Shown piece by piece: positions 10,531-20,345 of a stretch of 64,000 nt of DNA. The DNA comes from an uncultured Pelagibacteraceae bacterium (lineage in GTDB: Bacteria > Pseudomonadota > Alphaproteobacteria > Pelagibacterales > Pelagibacteraceae). The position numbers were made by a program, and so were the translations under genes. The first letter of the stretch is position 1; each line of letters starts with the position of its first letter. The DNA lies in the NCBI GenBank assembly GCA_902559565.1, contig CACEIH010000002.1, positions 62,001 through 126,000 on the forward strand, read 5' to 3'. The notes under the pieces are model-generated. The model made no database searches. It was not told the DNA's origin and was given only the letters and a program-made list of their open reading frames with translations.

Positions 10531-10966
10531 ATAAACCCCAAACATTATCTATTTTAATCCAGCCTTTAAAACCATCAGATTTAACTTTACACCAAATACC
10601 TTTACATTTCTGAATTATTAAAACTCTTCCTTTTTTTATTTTAGCTAGAGGTTTTGAGAAGTTTGAAGATTTTTTAAATAACACTTTGTCTTCAAGAGGG
10701 ATTATTGAATTTATTTTTTTTAATTGTGACCAATGAATCCATCCACTGTTATTTTTGAAATCAATTATCCTTCTCCAATTTTCTTTTTTATCAATTTGTT
10801 TAATTGGAAGATGAATTTTTTTGTACACATATTTTATTGGTGATTCAAAGCTTGGACCATATCTTACATTTACTTTATTTTTTTTTAACGAGAGGAAAAT
10901 TTCTTCCGAAACAACATCAAATGAAAATAAAAGACCAACAAATATTAAAAAGCAAAATTTTTTCAT
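10523..10966 (-). CDS. SH3-domain (SH3_4-type) secreted protein
   Basis: Signal peptide then KKNKVNVRYGPSFESPIKYVY...GWIHWSQL...GWI repeats. Confidence 0.8.
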   Translation of the reverse strand: MKKFCFLIFVGLLFSFDVVSEEIFLSLKKNKVNVRYGPSFESPIKYVYKKIHLPIKQIDKKENWRRIIDFKNNSGWIHWSQLKKINSIIPLEDKVLFKKSSNFSKPLAKIKKGRVLIIQKCKGIWCKVKSDGFKGWIKIDNVWGLSN

Positions 10967-10980
10967 TATTAAATTTTATC

Positions 10981-11718
10981 TTATCTTTTCTTAAATTTAA
11001 CTTTTCTAAAATTAAGATTTAATAGATCAATAATTAATATTTGATTTTTTAATTTCTGACCAGCTTTGATTATCATTTTTAGTGCTTCATTCGCCTGAGT
11101 AGCACCTACTACAGATGCTGTTGTACCAAGAACTCCTTCAAATTCACAATTAAGAATATCATCAGAAACCTTTTCCTCTTGATAAAAATCTTTTAAAGAA
11201 GCTATTTTTTTATCTTTAAAATCAAATGAAAAAATATGCCCATCAAACTTACTTATTGCTCCAGTAATTAATTTTTTTTTTAATTTTAAGCAGTAATCAT
11301 TTACTAGGAATTTAGTTTTAAAATTGTCAGAACCATCAATTATAATTTCATAATTTTTGATTATTTTTTCTATATTTTTTTTATTAAGTTTTGATTTGTA
11401 GGTTTTAATTTTTGTAAGTGAATTAATTTCTTTTAATTTTTTTGCTGCTACCGTGACCTTTGGTTTTTTTATGTCTTTGGAATTGAATAAACTTTGTCGA
11501 TGAATATTTGAAAGATTAACAATATCGTTATCTATCAACCCAATAGTTCCAATGCCTGCTCTTACTAAATTTTCTGCAGCCGGGCATCCTAAACCACCAA
11601 CTCCAACAATTAAAATTTTAGATGATAAAATTTTTTTTTGTCCGTGTGCGCCAATATTCTTTAAAATTAATTGTCTTGAGAATCTTTCAATTTGAGATTT
11701 ATTTAAACTGTTATTCAT
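10981..11718 (-). CDS. moeB: HesA/MoeB/ThiF family adenylyltransferase
   Basis: RFSRQLILKNIGAHGQKKI..ILIVGVGGLGCPAAENLVRAGIGTIGLID. Confidence 0.88.
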   Translation of the reverse strand: MNNSLNKSQIERFSRQLILKNIGAHGQKKILSSKILIVGVGGLGCPAAENLVRAGIGTIGLIDNDIVNLSNIHRQSLFNSKDIKKPKVTVAAKKLKEINSLTKIKTYKSKLNKKNIEKIIKNYEIIIDGSDNFKTKFLVNDYCLKLKKKLITGAISKFDGHIFSFDFKDKKIASLKDFYQEEKVSDDILNCEFEGVLGTTASVVGATQANEALKMIIKAGQKLKNQILIIDLLNLNFRKVKFKKR

Positions 11719-12152
11719 TTACCAGTAGAGCCAAAACCGCCCTCACCTCTTATCGAGTCTGGAAGTTCACTTGTTTCCTCGAGTTCCATTTTTATAATTG
11801 GAGTTAAAACCATTTGAGCTATTCTATCATTTTTATTTATAATAAAATTTTCATTACCATGATTAAATAGAATAATCTTAACTTCTCCTCGATAATCACT
11901 ATCAATAGTGCCAGGTGTATTCAAAATACTAATATTATTTTTTGCTGCTAGACCAGATCTTGGTCTAATTTGAATTTCATATTCTTTTGGAAATGCAACT
12001 GATAATCCAGTTGGAACAAGACAAGACTTGCCTGGTTCTAAATTGATTGGTTTTTCTAACCAAGCCATTAAATCCATACCAGATGCTCCATTGGTTTTAT
12101 ACGAAGGTAATTTAACAGAAGAATTTAATTTTTTGATTAAAACTTTAATCAT
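11715..12152 (-). CDS. dut: dUTP diphosphatase
   Basis: GASGMDLMAW, RPRSGLA, NTPGTIDSDYRGE, RIAQMV, RGEGGFGSTG motifs 1-5. Confidence 0.97.
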   Translation of the reverse strand: MIKVLIKKLNSSVKLPSYKTNGASGMDLMAWLEKPINLEPGKSCLVPTGLSVAFPKEYEIQIRPRSGLAAKNNISILNTPGTIDSDYRGEVKIILFNHGNENFIINKNDRIAQMVLTPIIKMELEETSELPDSIRGEGGFGSTGK

Positions 12153-13351
12153 TAGTTTAAATGATTAATAATTTTTTCTACTAATTTATCTGAGATTTCA
12201 GATTTAGGCTTGTAATTAAGTTTTTCAGATTTACTATTTTTATAAAAAATTGAGACTTCATTAAAATCTGAATTGAATCCAATTTTTTTATTAGATACAT
12301 CGTTTGCAATTATCCAATCACAATTTTTTTCATTTAGTTTTATATTTGCATAATATTCTAAATCATTAGTTTCTGCTGCGAAACCAATTACTAGTTTCGG
12401 TCTTAAAGAATTATGATTAGATATGTAATTGAGAATATCTACATTTTTTTCTAAATCTAAATTTAGTTTATCTTGTTTTTTTATTTTTGTTTTATGAATT
12501 TCTTTTACTTTATAATCACCAACTGCAGCTGAAAATATCGCAACATCAGCAGGTAAACTATTAAGAGTTGCTTGGAACATTTCTTCGGCAGTTTCAACTT
12601 TTATTAAATTAAAGTCATCCTTTAATTCCAAATTTGTTGGACCTGAAATTAATGTAGTATCAAAACCTTTTTTTGACAATGATTTTGCGATTTCATAACC
12701 TTGTTTGCCACTTGATTTATTAGTAATAAATCTAATTGGATCAATGTACTCATGAGTAGGTCCAGCAGTTACAATTGCTTTAAATTTATTTTTAATTTTT
12801 AAATTTTCAAAATAAGATTTTATTTCATTTACTATTTTTTCTGGTTCTGACATCTTTCCTGCACCATATTCACCACATGCCATATCTCCAATTTCAGGGC
12901 CAATTAGTTTATAGTTATAAGTTTTTATCTTAGCTATATTTTCTTTGGTAGATATATGATCCCACATTCTTACATTCATTGCGGGAGCAATAAAAATATT
13001 TTTGTCTGAAGCTAAAGCAACTGTAGATGCTAGGTCATCAGAATTTCCATTTGCTAACTTAGATATTGTATTAGCAGTTGCAGGTGCAATTAAGATAAGG
13101 TCCGCCCATCTTGAAAGACTAATATGATCCATTTCAGCTTCATTTTCTAAGTCAAAAAGATCTTGATAAACTTTTGATTGGGACAATGAGGTAATTGAGA
13201 GTGGTGTCACAAATTCTGCACCATTTTTAGTAAGAATTGTTTTGATAATCACTCCATTTTTTTTTAAGAGTCTGATTATTTCAAGGCTTTTATAAGCAGC
13301 TATTCCACCACAAATTATTAATAAGATTTTTTTATTGTTCAAATTATTCAT
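12152..13351 (-). CDS. coaBC: bifunctional phosphopantothenoylcysteine decarboxylase/phosphopantothenate synthase
   Basis: KKILLIICGGIAAYKSLEIIRLLKK...APAMNVRMWDH...VTAGPTHEYIDPIRFITNKSSGKQGYEIA. Confidence 0.95.
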   Translation of the reverse strand: MNNLNNKKILLIICGGIAAYKSLEIIRLLKKNGVIIKTILTKNGAEFVTPLSITSLSQSKVYQDLFDLENEAEMDHISLSRWADLILIAPATANTISKLANGNSDDLASTVALASDKNIFIAPAMNVRMWDHISTKENIAKIKTYNYKLIGPEIGDMACGEYGAGKMSEPEKIVNEIKSYFENLKIKNKFKAIVTAGPTHEYIDPIRFITNKSSGKQGYEIAKSLSKKGFDTTLISGPTNLELKDDFNLIKVETAEEMFQATLNSLPADVAIFSAAVGDYKVKEIHKTKIKKQDKLNLDLEKNVDILNYISNHNSLRPKLVIGFAAETNDLEYYANIKLNEKNCDWIIANDVSNKKIGFNSDFNEVSIFYKNSKSEKLNYKPKSEISDKLVEKIINHLN

Positions 13352-13359
13352 TGTGTGAA

Positions 13360-14940
13360 TTAAAATACCAATAGACCAATAATTACAAGTGTTAATAAAC
13401 CAATAATAGATTGATTTCTAAAAGCTATCATTTCAGACTTTTTAGTATTTAAAGCTGTATAGGAATTAGAGTTTTGTGGAATCTGACCGCTAGCCAAATA
13501 AGTGAGTGCTTGATTTGCTTTGTCCATTATTTCAGGAAACTCAGGTAATCTTTTAATAACTTCAGATGTGTTCTGTAGAGTCTCATTTATTGTAGTCATT
13601 GGATCTTTAGTTTCCTTAAGCCAATTTTCAAGAACTGGTTTTGATGTTATCCAGATATTTGTATCAGGATTTAGTTTTCTCGCAACACCTTCAACTACTA
13701 CCATTGTTTTTTGCAACATAAGGAGTTGAGGCTGAGTTTGCATATTAAATTTTTCAGTTACATCAAATAATTGTTTTAATAACTTACCTCCAGAAATATC
13801 TTTAACAGCTTGACCAAAAATTGGCTCACCAATAGATCTTAAAGCTTGAGCAAGATCATCAATTGGTACTTGTTTAGGTACCAATCCAGCAATAAGGTGT
13901 ACTTCAGCAACTTTGCGATAATCTCTTTGAATAAAACCAAATAATATTTCTGCTAAAAATCTTTTACTCATTTTATCTAATCTACCCATTATTCCAAAAT
14001 CGATTGGTACAATGTGACCATTATTATCTATAAATATATTTCCTTGATGCATGTCTGCATGAAAAAAACCATCCCTTACAGCATGCCTTAAAAAATTTTG
14101 AATTATATCTTCAGCTAGTTTTTTAGTATTAAAATTTCTTTTTTTTAGTTCTTCTGTCTCTCTAATTGAAATGCCATCTACCCAATCTAATGTCATTACG
14201 TTTTCGCTAGTAAAGTTCCAATAAATTTGAGGAATTCTAAAACCAATATCATTTTTAGTATTTTCTGCATATTCATTTGCAGCTGCTGCTTCAAACCTGA
14301 GATCCATTTCAAGATTTGTAATTTCTTTTAATAAAAAAACTACTTCAACTAATTTGAGTCTTTTTGTTTTTTTTATGAAAGACTCAATTAAAAATGCAAA
14401 AAGCATTATTGCATCTATCTCATCATTAAATATCTTTTTAATATTTGGACGTAGGATTTTGATTGCAACGTCTTTAATCGTTCCATTATCATTTATTTGA
14501 GCTTTATGTACTTGTGCTATTGATGCTGCAGCCACTGGCTCACTTAAATCAATAATAGAATTATATGTATCTTCACCAAGATCATTCTTAATTATTTCCT
14601 TAGCTTGTAATAGGGAGAATGGAGGTAATTTATCTTGAAGGTTTTCAAGTTTTTGGGACAATTCCTCACCTATGATATCAGGTCTTGTAGCTAAAAATTG
14701 ACCAAGTTTTATAAAAGTTGTCCCCATAGATTCTAATGAATTAGATAATCTTTCACCTTCATCCTTACTAACTTCAATTTTATTTGTTGGTGAAAAAGAA
14801 AAGGACAAAATTTTGAAAAGAATTTTTATCGATAAGGGGGGTTCTTGAAATTTTGATGTTATGTTTAATATATCTGATTTAGCAACTTTTCGTCCTAATT
14901 TAAACAGTGTAATAAGTTTTTTAATCATTAAATCTTCCAA
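13360..14940 (-). CDS. ubiB: ubiquinone biosynthesis ABC1/UbiB kinase-like protein
   Basis: GTTFIKLGQFLATRPDIIG, AAASIAQVHKAQ, FHADMHQGNIFI; C-terminal TM; adjacent to ubiE. Confidence 0.95.
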   Translation of the reverse strand: MEDLMIKKLITLFKLGRKVAKSDILNITSKFQEPPLSIKILFKILSFSFSPTNKIEVSKDEGERLSNSLESMGTTFIKLGQFLATRPDIIGEELSQKLENLQDKLPPFSLLQAKEIIKNDLGEDTYNSIIDLSEPVAAASIAQVHKAQINDNGTIKDVAIKILRPNIKKIFNDEIDAIMLFAFLIESFIKKTKRLKLVEVVFLLKEITNLEMDLRFEAAAANEYAENTKNDIGFRIPQIYWNFTSENVMTLDWVDGISIRETEELKKRNFNTKKLAEDIIQNFLRHAVRDGFFHADMHQGNIFIDNNGHIVPIDFGIMGRLDKMSKRFLAEILFGFIQRDYRKVAEVHLIAGLVPKQVPIDDLAQALRSIGEPIFGQAVKDISGGKLLKQLFDVTEKFNMQTQPQLLMLQKTMVVVEGVARKLNPDTNIWITSKPVLENWLKETKDPMTTINETLQNTSEVIKRLPEFPEIMDKANQALTYLASGQIPQNSNSYTALNTKKSEMIAFRNQSIIGLLTLVIIGLLVF

Positions 14941-15653
14941 CCACTATGTATAGAAACTATTCCACCTGATAGATTTCTATATTCACACTTATGAAAATTA
15001 TTTTTTTTCATTAAATCAATTAATTCATCTTGACTCACAAAGTTTTCAATACTTTTAACTAAATATTCGTAAGGTTCTTTTTTTCCTACAACAAATTTTC
15101 CTATTAATGGTATCAGTTTTGAATAATTTTTATAAATAAAATCTAAACTATTGTTAGATATTTTTGAAAATTCGAGGCATAGAAAACGTCCACCAGGTTT
15201 TAATAATCTATAAGCTTCTGATAAAGTTTTATTTAAATCTTTTGTATTTCTAAGACCAAAACTAATAGTGTAAAAATCAAATATATTACTACTCAAAGGT
15301 ATCTTTTCTGCAACTGAATTAATCCAATTTATTTTTTTATATTTACTTAATTTTTCTTTTCCTTTTTTAATCATACCTTTATTTGGTTCAACACAAGTTA
15401 TGTTTGCTTGGTTATCTGTGTAATTAAAATATAGTTTTGCAATATCACCAGTGCCACAAGCAACATCAATCAATTTTTTATTAGAAGAGGGATTCATCAT
15501 GTTTATAAGAGTTTTTTTCCATAATCTATGAACTCCTAATGACATAAAGTCATTCATAAGATCATATTGATCATAAACTTGATCAAAAACATTTTCTACT
15601 AACCCTTTTTTATTTTGTAAATACTGTTGCATAATAATAAAATCTATATTCAA
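14928..15653 (-). CDS. ubiE: ubiquinone/menaquinone C-methyltransferase
   Basis: VFDQVYDQYDLMNDFMSLGVHRLWKK...DVACGTGDIA; UbiE signature. Confidence 0.95.
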   Translation of the reverse strand: MNIDFIIMQQYLQNKKGLVENVFDQVYDQYDLMNDFMSLGVHRLWKKTLINMMNPSSNKKLIDVACGTGDIAKLYFNYTDNQANITCVEPNKGMIKKGKEKLSKYKKINWINSVAEKIPLSSNIFDFYTISFGLRNTKDLNKTLSEAYRLLKPGGRFLCLEFSKISNNSLDFIYKNYSKLIPLIGKFVVGKKEPYEYLVKSIENFVSQDELIDLMKKNNFHKCEYRNLSGGIVSIHSGWKI

Positions 15654-15664
15654 TATAATATTAA

Positions 15665-16528
15665 ATGCCAGAATTACCAGAAGTAGAAGTTATAAGACAG
15701 TCGTTAGACAAAAAAATCAAACGAAAAAAGGTTAAAAAAGTAATAGTTAGAAATAAAAATTTGAGGTTTAAGATTCCTGATGGTTTTTCCAGATTTTTAG
15801 AAAATAAAAAAATTTTGAGAGTAGGTAGATTTTCTAAATATTTGATATTCTATTTATCAAATAAAAGTTATTGTTTATTACATCTTGGAATGTCAGGTAC
15901 GATTCATTTGCTTAATCAAAATAAAAAAAATTTTATTACAAATACTAGTTTTTATAATTCACCTATTTTACCCAAAAAACATAATCATGTAGAAATAATT
16001 TTTGAAAAAATTCGTATTATTTATAATGATCCAAGGAGATTTGGTTTTTTTCAAATTATAGATAATTCAAAAATGTTAGAAAAAAGATTCTCTAATTTTG
16101 GACCTGAACCATTTCATCTTGATTTTAATCTTAAGTATGTTTTGTCTTTTTTCAAAAAAAAAGAAAAAAATATCAAAAATTTTTTATTAGATCAAAATTT
16201 TGTTTCAGGAATAGGGAATATATATGCAAATGAAATTTTATTTTTAAGTAAAGTGAAACCAGACAAAAAAGTAAATTTATTAAAAAAAAAAGATTGTGTT
16301 AGAATTATTATCAATTCTAGGAAAGTCTTAAAAGATGCAATTAAAAAAGGTGGTTCAAGTATAAGAGACTTTAAAAATACTTTTGGATCAAAAGGAGATT
16401 TTCAAAAAAATTTCAAAGTATATGATAGAGTTGGATTATTATGTAAAAGGAGTAGTTGCGCGGGAAAAATAAAAAAAAAAATAATTTCTAATAGATCTAC
16501 TTTTTTTTGTGATACATGCCAAATATGA
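15665..16528 (+). CDS. mutM: formamidopyrimidine-DNA glycosylase
   Basis: MPELPEVEVIRQSL N-terminus, GIGNIYANEIL, C-terminal zinc finger. Confidence 0.97.
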   Translation: MPELPEVEVIRQSLDKKIKRKKVKKVIVRNKNLRFKIPDGFSRFLENKKILRVGRFSKYLIFYLSNKSYCLLHLGMSGTIHLLNQNKKNFITNTSFYNSPILPKKHNHVEIIFEKIRIIYNDPRRFGFFQIIDNSKMLEKRFSNFGPEPFHLDFNLKYVLSFFKKKEKNIKNFLLDQNFVSGIGNIYANEILFLSKVKPDKKVNLLKKKDCVRIIINSRKVLKDAIKKGGSSIRDFKNTFGSKGDFQKNFKVYDRVGLLCKRSSCAGKIKKKIISNRSTFFCDTCQI

Positions 16529-16578
16529 GAAATTATTTGATTGACCAACATAAATTCACAAGTTATACCCCTGCGGAT

Positions 16579-16839
16579 ATGGCTAATACAAAATCTGCAA
16601 TTAAGAGAATTAGAAGAATATCTAAACAAACAGCTGTAAATAAAGCTAGAAAAAGTAGATATAAAAACGCATTAAAGAAGATGAATCTCTTAATTGAGAA
16701 AAAGAAAAAGTCTGACGCTTTAAAATTCTTACCCAAGTTGAATTCAGAATTAATGAAAATTGCAAAGACTGGAATAATAAAAAAACAAAACGCTTCAAGA
16801 AACGTCTCAAGAATAACAAAAAAAATAGCATCAATTTAA
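16579..16839 (+). CDS. rpsT: 30S ribosomal protein S20
   Basis: MANTKSAIKRIRRISKQTAVNKARKSRYKNALKK; the true start is downstream of the ORF-track start. Confidence 0.95.
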   Translation: MANTKSAIKRIRRISKQTAVNKARKSRYKNALKKMNLLIEKKKKSDALKFLPKLNSELMKIAKTGIIKKQNASRNVSRITKKIASI

Positions 16840-17083
16840 TCTGTTATACTTACAGTTGATTCAACTTAAGGCATACGCATCATATATGATATTAAGATAT
16901 TTATTATCAATATTTAGATTTAGTAAATATATATAATATTTTATTCAATCTTAAATTTAATTTTGTTGTGATGCATAAAAAAAATTTTTGTCAAAGAAAA
17001 TTTTTAAAAAGACATCATTTCACACAATCCTAGATTTTATTTTTTTTTATTTATTTTGAATTATTTGTTGCAATAATTTTATT

Positions 17084-18532
17084 ATGGTTCTAACTGAACT
17101 CTCTCCTATAAATATGAGTAATACATTCACAAATAAAAATTTAAATAATATTAAGCTTGAAAAGTTAGATTGGTCATTAATTCAAAGTGAAATGAAAATT
17201 AAGTTAGGAGCCGAAATCTATGAAAGTTGGCTTAAAAAAATTAATTTTGAAGAGGAATTTAATAATTATGTCTTATTATCGGTGCCAACAAGATTCATCC
17301 GTGATTGGATAACATCTAGATATTTAGATCAAATTTTACAAACAATAAAAAATTACAAAAAAGAAATTATCAGAATTGAATTTAAAATAATTGAACAAAA
17401 TTCAAAATCAATCATTCAAGATAATAATTCAAAGTCATTTGATAATGTTGAGAATATTTCTTTTATCAAAGACACATATCTTCAATACAATCGCATTGAC
17501 CCAAATAAAACATTTGAAAATTTTATAACTGGAACTAGTAATAAACTTGCTTATGAAGCTTCTTTAAAAGTTTCAGAAAAAATATCAAATTACAATCCTC
17601 TTTATATTTATGGTGGTGTTGGAATGGGAAAAACACACTTATTAAATTCAATTGGTTATGAATTAAAAAAAAATAAAAAAGTCATGTTTATTTCTGCAGA
17701 ACGTTTTATGTATCAATTTGTAAAGTCAATTAAATCAAATGATATGGTAAAATTTAAAGAATATTTTAGAAATACTGATGTCCTTTTAATTGATGATATT
17801 CAATTTATGAATGGAAAAGAAGCAATGCAGGAAGAATTTTTTCATACTTTTAATGCTTTGCTTGAAAAAGACTCGCAAATAATTGTTACAGCAGACAGAT
17901 CTCCTAATAAATTATCAAGAATACAAGAAAGAATTAAATCTAGATTTTCTGGAGGTTTAGTCGTTGATATTCAAAAACCAGATCATGATTTAAGGAAAAA
18001 AATAATTGAAAAAAAGATACAGGATTTAAATATTTTATATCCTGAGGAAATAAAATTATCAAAAGATATAAAAGATTTTATTAGCAATGAAATTACTGCT
18101 AGCGTGAGAGAATTAACAGGAGCTATTAATAGGATTGTATCATTTTCAAGAATTTATAAAAAAATGCCAAATTTATCAGAAGCAAAAGTAGTTTTAAAAG
18201 ATTTATTAAACTTAAATGAAAACAAAGTTACAATCGATTTAATCCAAACTATTGTTTGTAAATTTTTTAAGATAAGTAAAAATGAAATGTTATCATCTCG
18301 AAGATCAAGATATTTAGTGAGACCCAGACAAACAGCTATATATTTAACAAAAATTCTAACATCAAAATCATTGCCTGAAATTGGACGCGAATTTTCTAAT
18401 AGAGACCACACAACAATAATTCATTCTGTAAAAACAATTGAAAAATTAAAGGAAAATGATCCAGAAATGGTTGATAATATCAATAAATTGAAAAATCAGA
18501 TACTTTATAATAATAGAGAAAATGAAATTTAA
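17084..18532 (+). CDS. dnaA: chromosomal replication initiator protein DnaA
   Basis: Walker A GGVGMGKTHLLNSIG, LLIDDIQFM, C-terminal GREFSNRDHTTIIHSVKTI. Confidence 0.98.
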   Translation: MVLTELSPINMSNTFTNKNLNNIKLEKLDWSLIQSEMKIKLGAEIYESWLKKINFEEEFNNYVLLSVPTRFIRDWITSRYLDQILQTIKNYKKEIIRIEFKIIEQNSKSIIQDNNSKSFDNVENISFIKDTYLQYNRIDPNKTFENFITGTSNKLAYEASLKVSEKISNYNPLYIYGGVGMGKTHLLNSIGYELKKNKKVMFISAERFMYQFVKSIKSNDMVKFKEYFRNTDVLLIDDIQFMNGKEAMQEEFFHTFNALLEKDSQIIVTADRSPNKLSRIQERIKSRFSGGLVVDIQKPDHDLRKKIIEKKIQDLNILYPEEIKLSKDIKDFISNEITASVRELTGAINRIVSFSRIYKKMPNLSEAKVVLKDLLNLNENKVTIDLIQTIVCKFFKISKNEMLSSRRSRYLVRPRQTAIYLTKILTSKSLPEIGREFSNRDHTTIIHSVKTIEKLKENDPEMVDNINKLKNQILYNNRENEI

Positions 18533-19634
18533 CGTAAATCAACAAGATCTACAACAAGCATTAAACTATTGTCAGGGAGTTATAGAAAAAAGAAGTACAC
18601 TTCCAATTCTTTCAAATATTTTATTAGATGTTGGGAATTCTAATTTAACTATAACAGCAACTGATTTAGATTTGATATTTATTCACAAAATTAACAATAT
18701 TGAAGTTTTGGAAGAAGGTAAAATAACCACCACTTCATCTATTATGTATGATATTGTGAGAAAGTTCACATCTGGAAAAAAAATTAATTTAACATTAAAT
18801 GATACAAATAAACTTCATTTAGAATCAGAGAAATCTATATTTAATTTAAATTGCATAAGTGCATCAGAATTTCCATTAACAGATGAAAATTTTAATGAAA
18901 ACGAATTTTCTATTAAATCTAAACAACTTTTGAAGTTGCTTAATAAGTGCAAATTTTCTGTTTCAAATGATGAAACAAGACATTATTTAAGTGGGATATA
19001 TCTCCATCAAACAGAGGTTGAGGACAAAAATTATCTAACAGCTGTTGCCACCGATAGCCATCGAATGTCGATATCAAAAATTAGACTAGAACAAAAAATT
19101 GAATTTGAACCGATAATTTTACCTAAAAAAACTATTTTTCAATTATGTTCATTGTTAGATAACTACGATGGTGATGTGAAAATTTCAAATGTAAAATCTA
19201 AAATCAAATTTGAATTAAATAATAGCATGTTAATTTCAAAACTAATTGATGGTAAATTTCCAAATTATATTCAAGTAATACCTAAAAATAATCAAAAAAA
19301 ATTAGAAATTAATTTGAAAGTTTTTTTAGACTCAGTCGATAGAGTTGCATCAGTTTCTTTAGACAAAAAAGATGGTGTAAAGTTTAATCTAACTAAGGAT
19401 ATATTGAATTTATCTGTCAATAATACTAACAGTGGAGATGGTAAAGAAACATTAGCAGTAAACTTCGATCATGATTTAGAAATAAGTTTTAATTCAAGAT
19501 ATTTAATTGATGTTGCCTCTCAGCTTGATGGAGATAAAATTGAAATCTTTTTTAATGATACAGGCTCACCTGCTTTGATTAAAGATCCTGGAGATTTTGA
19601 TAGCATTTTTGTCGTAATGCCAATGAAAGGCTAG
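18522..19634 (+). CDS. dnaN: DNA polymerase III beta subunit (sliding clamp)
   Basis: DnaN-like 370 aa ORF (GVIEKRSTLPILSNILLDV; ATDSHRMS; VVMPMKG), overlaps dnaA end. Confidence 0.97.
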   Translation: MKFNVNQQDLQQALNYCQGVIEKRSTLPILSNILLDVGNSNLTITATDLDLIFIHKINNIEVLEEGKITTTSSIMYDIVRKFTSGKKINLTLNDTNKLHLESEKSIFNLNCISASEFPLTDENFNENEFSIKSKQLLKLLNKCKFSVSNDETRHYLSGIYLHQTEVEDKNYLTAVATDSHRMSISKIRLEQKIEFEPIILPKKTIFQLCSLLDNYDGDVKISNVKSKIKFELNNSMLISKLIDGKFPNYIQVIPKNNQKKLEINLKVFLDSVDRVASVSLDKKDGVKFNLTKDILNLSVNNTNSGDGKETLAVNFDHDLEISFNSRYLIDVASQLDGDKIEIFFNDTGSPALIKDPGDFDSIFVVMPMKG

Positions 19635-20332
19635 TTAAGAAGATTTAGTTCTGTATAAATAACTTTCTCTAAAATTTTACTAAATTCATCTCTGGATAGT
19701 CCAGCAGGTATTGGTTTCAGAATTGATATTGTAATATTTTTATTGCTTGTTTTTAAACCTTTTTTTGGCCAAACATATCCTGAGTTTATAGCAACTGGCT
19801 GACAAGACATTTTTAATTCCTCATAAATTCTCGATGCTCCTTTTTTAAATGGAAGTCTTTCATCAGGTAAAACCCTCGTTCCTTGAGGGAAAATAATCAA
19901 AGGTCTATTTGAGTCTGTAATTACTTTAGATATATCACTGAAAAAACTCAAATTATCTTTAGTAGTCTTATTTCTTTTAATAGAAATAGAGCCAATTTTT
20001 TTTAAGTACCAACCAAAAATAGGAATTAAAAGTAATTCTTTTTTAAGAATAAAAACAGGAGAATTAAAAATAGTTTGAAGATAAAATGTTTCAAACATTG
20101 ACTGATGTGATGATGCTATAAAAAATTTATCATTTTGAACAATATTATCTTTTCCTTTAATTATAATTTTTGTTGATAAAAAAACTTTTAAACAAAATCC
20201 AGTCCAGTACCCCATTAACTTTCCTCCAAACAAAACAATTTTTTTGGGTAAGAAAAATGATGGAAGAAATATTATCGAAATAAAAATAATTCCAGAAAAA
20301 AAGAAAATTGAAAATATTAGGTTTCTAATCAT
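19631..20332 (-). CDS. plsC: 1-acyl-sn-glycerol-3-phosphate acyltransferase
   Basis: SSHQSMFET (HX4D-like variant) and IIFPQGTRV motifs. Confidence 0.88.
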   Translation of the reverse strand: MIRNLIFSIFFFSGIIFISIIFLPSFFLPKKIVLFGGKLMGYWTGFCLKVFLSTKIIIKGKDNIVQNDKFFIASSHQSMFETFYLQTIFNSPVFILKKELLLIPIFGWYLKKIGSISIKRNKTTKDNLSFFSDISKVITDSNRPLIIFPQGTRVLPDERLPFKKGASRIYEELKMSCQPVAINSGYVWPKKGLKTSNKNITISILKPIPAGLSRDEFSKILEKVIYTELNLLN

Positions 20333-20345
20333 TTTTTATCAAAAA

